5,152 bases of DNA, from positions 1-5,152 of the forward strand of contig JAQGIA010000125.1 of NCBI GenBank assembly GCA_028291445.1, in the 5' to 3' direction. Each line of letters begins with the position of its first letter. The stretch's first letter is position 1. The notes below the pieces were generated by a model. That model was not told the DNA's origin. It made no database searches and was given only the letters and a program-made list of their open reading frames with translations. The DNA is from Belnapia sp. Lineage in GTDB: Bacteria > Pseudomonadota > Alphaproteobacteria > Acetobacterales > Acetobacteraceae. Shown in pieces: positions 1-5,152 of this stretch. The position numbers and the translations under genes were made by a program.

Positions 1-1
1 G

Positions 2-2500
2 GGCTGGGACTGCCACGGCCTGCCGATCGAGTGGAAGATCGAGGAGGAGTACCGCAACCCGAAGGGCAAGTACCAGGGCGGCCGCAAGAAGGACGACGTC
101 CCGGTGCTGGAATTCCGCGCCGAGTGCCGCGCCTATGCCGCGCAATGGCTCGACGTGCAGCGGGAGGAGTTCATTCGTCTCGGCGTCGCCGGCGACTGGG
201 CGCGGCGCTACGCGACCATGGACTTCCCCTCCGAGGCGCTGATCGCCGGCGAGATCGGCAAGTTCCTGATGAATGGATCGCTCTACCGCGGGCTGCGGCC
301 GGTGATGTGGAGCCCGGTCGAGAAGACCGCGCTGGCCGAGGCCGAGATCGAGTACCACGACCATGTCTCGCCGACGCTCTGGGCAAGGTTCCGCCTGCTG
401 GCGGCACCGGCCGATTTGTTCGGCGCCAGCGTGGTGATCTGGACCACCACGCCCTGGACCATCCCGGCCAACCGTGCCGTCGCCTATGGGCCGGAGATCG
501 ATTATGCGCTGGTGCATGTCGAGGGCGTAGGCGAGGGCTCTTACTTGGTCCCTGGCGAATTCCTGCTCGTCGCGCTGGCGCTGCTGCCGCAATTCGAGAA
601 AGACGCGAAGCTCAGTGCGCATACGGTCAAGCGCATTCTGAAAGGGGACGAGCTTAAGGGTGCCGCGGCAAAACACCCGCTAAGCGGCTGGCCGAATGGC
701 CTCGAAGGGTACGAGTTTTCGGTGCCTTTGCTGCCCGGCGATTTCGTCACCACGGAGGCCGGCACCGGCTTCGTCCACATCGCCCCCAGCCATGGCGAGG
801 ACGACTTCAACCTCGGCCGCACCCACGCCCTGCCGGTGCCGGAAACCGTGGCCGACGACGGCACCTTCACCCATTGGGCGCCGGGCTTCGAGGGGCTGCA
901 CGTCTTCAAGGCGCATGATGCGATCTATGCCGCGCTGGAAGCCGCCGGGACGCTGGTGGCGAAGTCCAAGCTGAACCACAGCTACCCGCATAGCTGGCGC
1001 AGCAAGAAGCCGGTGATCTTCCGCGCCACGCCACAGTGGTTCATCGCCATGGATGATGCCAACCAGATCCGGGCGAAGTCGCTGGCGGCACTGGCAGAAA
1101 CGCATTTCGTCCCCGACCAGGGCCGCAACCGCATCGGCAGCATGGTCGCGGCGCGGCCCGATTGGTGCATCAGCCGCCAGCGCGCCTGGGGCGTGCCGAT
1201 CGCGGTCTTCGTCGACAAGCAGACAGGCGAGCCGCTGCGCGACCCGGCGGTGATGGACCGCATCCTGGCCGCTTTCGCCACCGAGGGCGCCGATGCCTGG
1301 TACCAGCCCGGCGCCGCCGCCCGCTTCCTGGGTGATGGGCGCGATCCCGCCGCCTATGAACAGGTGATGGATATCGTCGACGTGTGGTTCGAGAGCGGCT
1401 CGACCCATGCCTTCGTGCTGGCCGCGCGCGGCATGTCCTTCCCGGCCGACCTTTACCTCGAAGGCTCGGACCAGCATCGCGGCTGGTTCCATTCCTCGCT
1501 GCTGGAGAGCATCGGCGCCAATGGCATGGCGCCCTTCAAGGCGATTTTGACGCATGGCTTCGTGCTCGACGAGCAGGGCCGCAAGATGTCGAAGTCGCTC
1601 GGCAACGTGACCGCGCCGCAGGAGGTGACCAAGCAATACGGCGCCGATATCCTGCGGCTCTGGGTGATGAATTCCGATACCTCCGACGATCTGCGCATCG
1701 GCAAGGAAATCCTGAAGCAGCAGGCGGAGCTGTACCGCCGGCTGCGCAACACGCTGCGCTGGCTGCTCGGCAACCTCGACGGCTTCGAGGAAGCCGAGCG
1801 CGTGCCCCATGCCGAGCTGCCCGAGCTGGAGCGCTGGGTGCTGCACCGGCTGACCGAGCTGGACGGCCGGCTGCGCCAGGCGGCGAAGGACTATGACTGG
1901 ACCGGCGTCTATCCGGACATCCACGGCTTCTGCAGCACCGATCTCTCGGCTTTCTACTTCGATATCCGCAAGGATGCGCTCTACTGCGACGCGCGCGACA
2001 GCCATCGCCGCCGCAGCGCGCGGACGGTGCTGGATGCGCTGCACCGCTGCCTCTGCGCCTGGCTCGCGCCGGTGCTGGTCTTCACGGCGGAGGAGGCCTG
2101 GCTGTCGCGCTTCCCGAGCGAGGTGGATAGTATTCATCTGCATGATTTCCCGGTGCTGCCGGAGGAATGGCGGGATGCGGCGCTGGCGGAGCGCTGGACC
2201 GCCCTGCGCCTTCGCCGCGCCGTTGCTACCCAGCAGCTCGAGGAGCTGCGCCGGTCCGGCGAGATCGGTTCCTCCCTGCAGGCCAAGGTCTCCTTGCCGG
2301 AGGACGCCGGCTACAAGGCCGAGTTCTGGGAGGAAATCCTCATCGTCTCCCAGGCCGGACACGGTACCGGGACGGACTTCAAGGTGGAGAAAGCCTCCGG
2401 CATCAAATGCGACCGCTGCTGGCGCGTCCTGCCGGAAGTCGGCGCCTCCGCCGCCCACCCCACCCTCTGCCGCCGTTGCGAAGCCGTGGTCGCCGCATGA
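2..2500 (+). CDS. ileS: Isoleucyl-tRNA synthetase, 5'-truncated by window edge
   Basis: Cytoplasmic class Ia synthetase that charges tRNA-Ile with isoleucine and edits mischarged valine. Reading frame 2 is open from the window edge and gives 832 visible residues. It opens with GWDCHGLPIEWK, which aligns from memory with about residue 93 of the E. coli enzyme, so roughly 90-100 N-terminal residues including HIGH are missing. Visible landmarks, numbered from the first visible residue, are: the CP1 editing domain with WTTTPWT (about 147-153) and GTGFVHIAPSHGEDDF (254-269); WCISRQRAWG (388-397); DVWFESGSTH (from 460); GSDQHRGWF (488-496); the catalytic KMSKS loop (528-532, bases 1583-1597); a helical anticodon-binding region; and a C-terminal zinc finger with CxxC pairs at 803/806 and 823/826. 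The zinc finger marks the usual bacterial IleRS1 type rather than the mupirocin-resistant IleRS2 type. The stop overlaps the lspA start (ATGA). Nothing suggests it is broken; a lower-GC stretch lies in the editing domain. Confidence 0.97.
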   Translation, partial: GWDCHGLPIEWKIEEEYRNPKGKYQGGRKKDDVPVLEFRAECRAYAAQWLDVQREEFIRLGVAGDWARRYATMDFPSEALIAGEIGKFLMNGSLYRGLRPVMWSPVEKTALAEAEIEYHDHVSPTLWARFRLLAAPADLFGASVVIWTTTPWTIPANRAVAYGPEIDYALVHVEGVGEGSYLVPGEFLLVALALLPQFEKDAKLSAHTVKRILKGDELKGAAAKHPLSGWPNGLEGYEFSVPLLPGDFVTTEAGTGFVHIAPSHGEDDFNLGRTHALPVPETVADDGTFTHWAPGFEGLHVFKAHDAIYAALEAAGTLVAKSKLNHSYPHSWRSKKPVIFRATPQWFIAMDDANQIRAKSLAALAETHFVPDQGRNRIGSMVAARPDWCISRQRAWGVPIAVFVDKQTGEPLRDPAVMDRILAAFATEGADAWYQPGAAARFLGDGRDPAAYEQVMDIVDVWFESGSTHAFVLAARGMSFPADLYLEGSDQHRGWFHSSLLESIGANGMAPFKAILTHGFVLDEQGRKMSKSLGNVTAPQEVTKQYGADILRLWVMNSDTSDDLRIGKEILKQQAELYRRLRNTLRWLLGNLDGFEEAERVPHAELPELERWVLHRLTELDGRLRQAAKDYDWTGVYPDIHGFCSTDLSAFYFDIRKDALYCDARDSHRRRSARTVLDALHRCLCAWLAPVLVFTAEEAWLSRFPSEVDSIHLHDFPVLPEEWRDAALAERWTALRLRRAVATQQLEELRRSGEIGSSLQAKVSLPEDAGYKAEFWEEILIVSQAGHGTGTDFKVEKASGIKCDRCWRVLPEVGASAAHPTLCRRCEAVVAA

Positions 2501-2991
2501 TGCGCCTCGGCCTCATCCTGGCCGTGGTCCTGCTGGTCGCCGACCAGGCCAGCAAATACTGGGTGCTCGAGGTCCTGGACCTGCCCATCCTGCGCAACCT
2601 GCCGCTGGTCTCGGCCGGGCCGCTCGGCCTCGACCTCACCATGGTCTGGAACCGCGGCGTGACCTTCGGCCTGCTCTCGGGCGACGGGCCGTTGAACCAC
2701 ATTATCCTGGCCGTGGTCGCCGCCGCCATCGCCGGCTTCCTGCTGCGCTGGATGGCCAAGGCGGAAACCCGGCCGATCGCCGCTGCCCTCGGCGCCGTGG
2801 TCGGCGGGGCGGTCGGCAACGTGATCGACCGCTTGCGCTTCAGCGCGGTGGTGGATTTCATCGATGTCCATGGCTGGGGCTGGCATTGGTACATATTCAA
2901 TGTTGCCGATGCCGGCATCGTCTGCGGCGTCGGCGTGCTGCTGGCCGATGCCTTGTTCCGTCGCGCGCCTCCCGCTAAGGAAGCGGCATGA
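2497..2991 (+). CDS. lspA: Lipoprotein signal peptidase (signal peptidase II)
   Basis: Inner-membrane aspartyl protease that removes signal peptides from diacylglyceryl-modified prolipoproteins. The product is 164 residues, a normal length for the family. Conserved blocks appear in order: VADQASKYW (14-22, with D16), the WNRGVTFG block (51-58, with N52), GGAVGNVIDR followed by VVDF (103-121), and FNVADAGI (134-141). The expected catalytic aspartates are D120 in VVDF and D138 in FNVAD, and both are present. Four hydrophobic stretches (about 3-16, 66-85, 94-110 and 139-153) fit the four-helix topology. The start is the ATG overlapping the ileS stop. A second ATG follows at once (2500), so the protein may begin one residue later. 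I see no Shine-Dalgarno sequence before it, so translation probably depends on ribosomes finishing ileS. The stop overlaps the next gene's start in the same ATGA arrangement. Confidence 0.97.
   Translation: MMRLGLILAVVLLVADQASKYWVLEVLDLPILRNLPLVSAGPLGLDLTMVWNRGVTFGLLSGDGPLNHIILAVVAAAIAGFLLRWMAKAETRPIAAALGAVVGGAVGNVIDRLRFSAVVDFIDVHGWGWHWYIFNVADAGIVCGVGVLLADALFRRAPPAKEAA
2976..2981 (+). promoter_or_regulatory. Ribosome binding site of the lipoprotein gene
   Basis: TAAGGA lies inside the last codons of lspA, six bases before the ATG at 2988. It is a purine-rich Shine-Dalgarno-like match at good spacing and supports the 2988 start. Together with the ATGA overlap, it means the lipoprotein gene can be served both by coupling and by direct initiation. 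Confidence 0.55.
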
Positions 2992-3581
2992 CGAAGCGCC
3001 GCTCCCCAGGCCTCGCCCTGGTCCTGCCCAGCCTGCTGATCGCCACCCTGTCGCTTGCGGCCTGCGGGGGCGATACCGCGCGGAGCTTCGGCTTTACCCG
3101 TGATGCCCCGGACGAGTTCCAGGTGACCACCCGGGCGCCCCTCTCCATGCCGCCTTCGCTCGGCGGCAGCCTGCCGGTGCCGCGCCCCGGCGCCGACCGC
3201 CCGCAGGAGGTCTCCACCCGCCAGGCCGCGGAAGCCACGCTGGTGCCTGGCTCGGTGCTCGGTTCCGCTGCCGCCGGCCCACGCAGCAGCGGCGAAAGCG
3301 CCCTGCTGACCCAGGCCGGCCGGCCGGTGGGGGACGACATCCGCCGCCGCGTCGATGAGGAAAGCCTGAAGCTGGACCAGCCGGAACGCGGCCTGGTGGA
3401 TCGCCTGATCTTCTGGCGCGGCCCTGAACAGCCCGGCACCGCCCTCGATGCCCGCCGCGAATCCCAGCGGCTGCGGGAGAATTCGGCGCTCGGCCGCGAC
3501 GTGACCGAGGGCGAGACCCCGATCATCCAGCGCAGCCGCAGCGGCAACCCGATCACCAGCCTGTTCGAAAGCATCTTCTGA
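2988..3581 (+). CDS. bamF: DUF3035 outer-membrane lipoprotein, probable BamF-type subunit of the BAM complex
   Basis: Predicted lipoprotein of 197 residues. It has a basic n-region (KRR), a hydrophobic core, and lipobox L23-A24-A25-C26, followed by GG with no inner-membrane retention aspartate at +2; an outer-membrane location is therefore expected. The mature part begins with the family's signature: FGFTRDAPDEFQVTTRAPLS followed by a proline-rich MPPSLGGSLPVPRPG (about 34-68). A charged stretch, GDDIRRRVDEES then LVDRLIFW (115-143), comes later and also resembles this family. DUF3035 proteins have been described in Alphaproteobacteria as BamF, an accessory lipoprotein of the beta-barrel assembly machine whose N-terminal motif recalls BamC; that role is inferred here from family knowledge. 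No enzyme motif is seen, and the middle (70-110) looks disordered. The gene lies directly behind lspA with a 4-base overlap, so the peptidase and a likely substrate share a transcript. The family match is firm; the BAM role is less certain. Confidence 0.85.
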   Translation: MTKRRSPGLALVLPSLLIATLSLAACGGDTARSFGFTRDAPDEFQVTTRAPLSMPPSLGGSLPVPRPGADRPQEVSTRQAAEATLVPGSVLGSAAAGPRSSGESALLTQAGRPVGDDIRRRVDEESLKLDQPERGLVDRLIFWRGPEQPGTALDARRESQRLRENSALGRDVTEGETPIIQRSRSGNPITSLFESIF

Positions 3582-3595
3582 CCCTCAGAAGCTGC
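3571..3595. terminator. Inverted repeat spanning two convergent stop codons, possible bidirectional terminator
   Basis: CTTCTGA (3575-3581), loop CCC (3582-3584) and TCAGAAG (3585-3591) form a perfect 7-bp stem. After one mismatch (3574/3592), GCA (3571-3573) pairs with TGC (3593-3595). The TGA of the lipoprotein gene is in one arm and the TGA of the porin gene, on the other strand, is in the other. A second small hairpin, GCTGC-CGC-GCAGC, follows at 3591-3603. No T-tract follows on either strand, so classical intrinsic termination is not demonstrated. The structure is the only candidate transcript end between the two genes. Confidence 0.45.
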
Positions 3596-4970
3596 CGCGC
3601 AGCCGCAGGGCGAAAACCGGGATCGGCCCTCGGTCGGCGTTATGCGCCGGGTTGGCGATGAGCTGCGCATCCGCCGTCAGCACCGTTCCCGCCGCCACGC
3701 CCCAGGCGTAATACCCTTCCAGCGCCGCCTCCGGCCGGTAGCGCAGCCGGCCGTCGCCGGCGATGAAGCCGAGCCCGCCGGCCGCCAGGAAGCGCCGGTG
3801 CGGTCCCGACAGGCCGCCGATATTGCCGGCCAGCCCCACCGCATCGCTCGGCCGACCCCAGCGCGAACCGCCGAGGACCAGGCCGGCCGAGACCGCCCAA
3901 TCCATCTCGGTATACATCCATTGCTGGGTCCGGCCGTCGTTCCAGGACAGCCGGGCGAAGGCGCCGAGATCCTCGGCCAGCTCCTGCTCCCCGTTCAGCA
4001 CCAGCATCGCCTTGCCGGCGACGCCGCCCCGCAGGTTGGTTTCGGTCTGGCCGATGTCGCCGCCTTGCAGCGCCGCATAGCTTTGCGACCGGGTCTGCGA
4101 CCAGCCGCCGAGCAGCCGCAGCGCGCCGGGCCTTGCCCCCAGGCTGAAGAAGCGGTCGGCCTGCAGCAAAAGCTGGTGCCCGCGCAGCGGCTGCGGGTCC
4201 AGCGAGAGGGTATTGATCCGCTTGGCCACCTGCAGCGCGGCTGCCCGGATGCCCCAGGCGCCATTGTCCCATTCGATCGCCAGGCCGTTGGTATAGCCCT
4301 TGGCGTCATTGGCAAAATCGAAGGCCCCGGCGGAGACGAAGGCCCAATTCAGGAATTGGGTGCGGGGGTCGTGCGCATAGCGGTTGTCGTCGAAGATATC
4401 GAAGACCGCGATCTTGCCGACCGAGATCGTCAACCGCTCCCGTGGCAGCCGTCCGGCGAAACGGTAGGGATCGGCTTCCGCCTCCACCGTATCGGCCGAC
4501 AGCGCCACGGTCTGGCGGAGGAACAGGCGGGTGACATAGGCCGCCGGCCCCTCGCTACCGGTGCGGAAGGCCTCGCCATTCGGGAAGGCGCTGGCGCCGC
4601 GGGTGCCGGACAGGCCGAAGCCGCGCGAGACCTGGGGGTCGATGATGAACTCGGCGCCATGCCAAAGCCGCCGACCGATCACCAGATCGGCCGAGAGGGT
4701 ATTCCGCTGCATGGGCTTGGCCTGCATGCTGTTCTCGCCGTGATAGGGCGAAGGAAAACCCGGATGGCCCTGTTCGACGAAGGTGGATTGACCATGCAGC
4801 AGCCAGCCGGTCGCCTCCAGCCGCTCCTGCCAGCCGGTCGGTGCCGGCATCGATTGTCCCCGGGCATCGGGGACGATCGCCAGCATCGCCCCCAGCACCA
4901 GATGGGCGACGTATGAAGACCTGCTCAGTTGCAGAGATGACGAGGTTATACATAGGTTTTTCAGATACAT
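3585..4970 (-). CDS. OprB-family (carbohydrate-selective type) outer-membrane porin
   Basis: Predicted beta-barrel porin of 461 residues from the ATG at 4970. The N-terminus has one lysine, a hydrophobic stretch YVAHLVLGAMLAIV (20-33) and a likely cleavage near ARG-QS (about 36-40), which fits Sec export. Family hallmarks are: WLLHGQSTFVEQGHPGFPSPY (56-76, with HGQ and SPY), LWHGAEFIIDPQVSRGFGLS (102-121), FPNGEAF (129-135), and FDDNRYAHDPRTQFLNW through GAFDFANDAKGYTNG (193-229). The rest alternates polar and aromatic or hydrophobic residues as in amphipathic strands. The chain ends in RLRGSF, the C-terminal phenylalanine expected of BAM-inserted barrels. Related proteins are annotated either as carbohydrate porins or as MnoP-like high-affinity manganese porins, and the sequence alone does not decide the substrate. 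The gene converges on the lipoprotein gene with a 3-base gap. The start is uncertain: the first 20 codons are AT-rich with rare CTA and ATA, and no good Shine-Dalgarno is seen. An ATG at 4991 is an alternative. Confidence 0.87.
   Translation of the reverse strand: MYLKNLCITSSSLQLSRSSYVAHLVLGAMLAIVPDARGQSMPAPTGWQERLEATGWLLHGQSTFVEQGHPGFPSPYHGENSMQAKPMQRNTLSADLVIGRRLWHGAEFIIDPQVSRGFGLSGTRGASAFPNGEAFRTGSEGPAAYVTRLFLRQTVALSADTVEAEADPYRFAGRLPRERLTISVGKIAVFDIFDDNRYAHDPRTQFLNWAFVSAGAFDFANDAKGYTNGLAIEWDNGAWGIRAAALQVAKRINTLSLDPQPLRGHQLLLQADRFFSLGARPGALRLLGGWSQTRSQSYAALQGGDIGQTETNLRGGVAGKAMLVLNGEQELAEDLGAFARLSWNDGRTQQWMYTEMDWAVSAGLVLGGSRWGRPSDAVGLAGNIGGLSGPHRRFLAAGGLGFIAGDGRLRYRPEAALEGYYAWGVAAGTVLTADAQLIANPAHNADRGPIPVFALRLRGSF
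4851..4879. other. Stable stem-loop inside the porin signal-peptide region
   Basis: CGATTGTCCCC (4851-4861) and GGGGACGATCG (4869-4879) pair over 11 positions with one imperfect pair: G-U in a plus-strand transcript, C-A in the porin mRNA. The loop is seven bases. In the porin reading it covers codons for about I31-S40, around the predicted signal-peptide cleavage site. It may be a codon coincidence or an mRNA structure near the 5' end of the porin transcript. Confidence 0.4.
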
Positions 4971-4998
4971 AACGGGTAATGGCCGAATCATTTCCAGA
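4941..4998. promoter_or_regulatory. AT-rich leader, likely promoter/operator of the porin gene
   Basis: This stretch is markedly richer in A+T than anything else in the window, as expected of a promoter zone between divergent genes. It holds two copies of ATACATA (4948-4954 and 4965-4971), 17 bases apart start to start. The outer ends form an imperfect dyad: GTTAT at 4945-4949 and ATAAC at 4969-4973, centred on 4959. On the minus strand, TATAAC (4950 down to 4945) matches five of six bases of a sigma-70 -10 box, but no convincing -35 lies 16-18 bases upstream. A weak minus-strand TTGCAG (5005-5000) lies 17 bases before CATTAC. The element overlaps the proposed porin start, so either the promoter lies elsewhere or the true start is further in. 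Confidence 0.35.
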
Positions 4999-5046
4999 CT
5001 GCAAGCGGTGCTGGTGCCTTCCCGCCCGCATCCCCACATCGGAGCA

Positions 5047-5152
5047 ATGCTCAGTTTGACCCGTCGCACCGCCCTCCGCGCCGCCGCCGCATTGCCGGTC
5101 GCCGCCCCCGCCGCCATCGCTCAGCCGGGCGCCCCATCGGGCCTGGCCGCGC
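5047..5152 (+). CDS. Start of a Tat-exported protein, truncated by window edge
   Basis: An open frame begins at ATG 5047 and runs off the window after 35 complete codons. It reads MLSLTRRTALR, then an alanine-rich hydrophobic stretch ending PAAIAQPG. This has the three parts of a twin-arginine signal: a T-R-R-x-A-L-R motif close to the consensus, a mild hydrophobic core, and an A-I-A cleavage site just before Q26. The protein is therefore expected to fold in the cytoplasm and be exported to the periplasm by TatABC, or by Sec if the Tat reading is wrong. GGAG at 5041-5044 is a possible ribosome binding site but sits only two bases from the ATG. An in-frame GTG at 5014 is a less likely start. 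The gene diverges from the porin gene across 76 bases, so the two may share regulation. Codon use is typical of the window. The mature domain is not visible and no family can be named. Confidence 0.7.
   Translation, partial: MLSLTRRTALRAAAALPVAAPAAIAQPGAPSGLAA

Noticed and set aside
14..25. HGLP at the left edge read as the class I HIGH signature
   Set aside because: The GWDCHGLPIE block lies about 30 residues after HIGH in IleS proteins, so the true HIGH motif is outside the window.
680..2458. Very long open frame (592 codons) on the minus strand opposite ileS
   Set aside because: It lies entirely antisense to an unmistakable ileS. The translation shows no recognisable motif and has the composition expected from the mirror of GC-biased codons.
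2167..2496. Possible N-terminal extension of LspA by an upstream in-frame ATG
   Set aside because: The added residues would overlap the ileS C-terminal domain and resemble no LspA. The family's normal N-terminus begins at 2497/2500.
1893..2978. Plus-strand open frame of 361 codons across the ileS end and lspA
   Set aside because: It is a frame-shifted shadow of two well-supported genes, with an Arg/Pro/Ala-rich product and no recognisable domain.
3314..3327. Tandem GGCC run as a repeat element
   Set aside because: It is only three and a half units long, falls in phase with the lipoprotein codons and is common by chance in such GC-rich DNA.
3642..4916. Open frame of 424 codons on the plus strand opposite the porin
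   Set aside because: It is antisense to a gene with clear porin family motifs, signal peptide and terminal phenylalanine. The plus-strand product is low-complexity and lacks known motifs.
4929..4952. Plus-strand TTGCAG and TATACA as a promoter for the divergent gene
   Set aside because: The spacing is 12 bases, too short for a sigma-70 promoter, and the boxes lie within the porin coding region.
4971..5117. Longer porin reading from an ATG at 5117
   Set aside because: The extra N-terminus would overlap the divergent Tat-signal gene and put about 50 Ala/Arg-rich residues before the hydrophobic signal segment, which does not fit an exported porin.

Overview
The window is a GC-rich piece of a bacterial chromosome, roughly two-thirds G+C with strongly GC-biased third codon positions. 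It most likely comes from an alphaproteobacterium, and an Acetobacteraceae/Roseomonas-like organism is my best guess. The evidence is the DUF3035/BamF lipoprotein, which I know only from Alphaproteobacteria, sitting directly behind lspA, together with an OprB-type porin of the kind common in that group. No search was run, so the taxonomy is an inference.

Positions 1-3581 (+ strand) hold a tightly packed operon end. First comes ileS, cut off at its 5' side by the window edge; it lacks roughly the first 90-100 residues, including the HIGH motif. Next is lspA (signal peptidase II), then a small lipoprotein gene of the DUF3035/BamF family. Both junctions are 4-base ATGA start/stop overlaps, so translation is probably coupled. 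LspA is the enzyme expected to cut the lipoprotein signal peptide of its downstream neighbour, which has a clear LAAC lipobox.

Positions 3585-4970 (- strand) hold a convergent gene for an outer-membrane porin of the OprB (carbohydrate porin) family, with features also found in proteins annotated as MnoP-like manganese porins. Its stop codon is only 3 bases from the lipoprotein stop. The two stops form the arms of one perfect inverted repeat, a candidate shared transcript end. The porin's 5' end is AT-rich with rare codons, so its exact start is uncertain.

Positions 4971-5046 are a short divergent intergenic region. From 5047 (+ strand) a new gene begins with a twin-arginine (Tat) signal peptide and runs off the window; its function cannot be told from 35 residues.

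Most of the window is ordinary housekeeping and envelope content. I see no mobile element, CRISPR array, RNA gene or obviously new system. The points worth a second look are small-scale: the convergent-stop hairpin, the ambiguous porin leader with its dyad and a second hairpin, and the enzyme-substrate pairing in the lspA operon.
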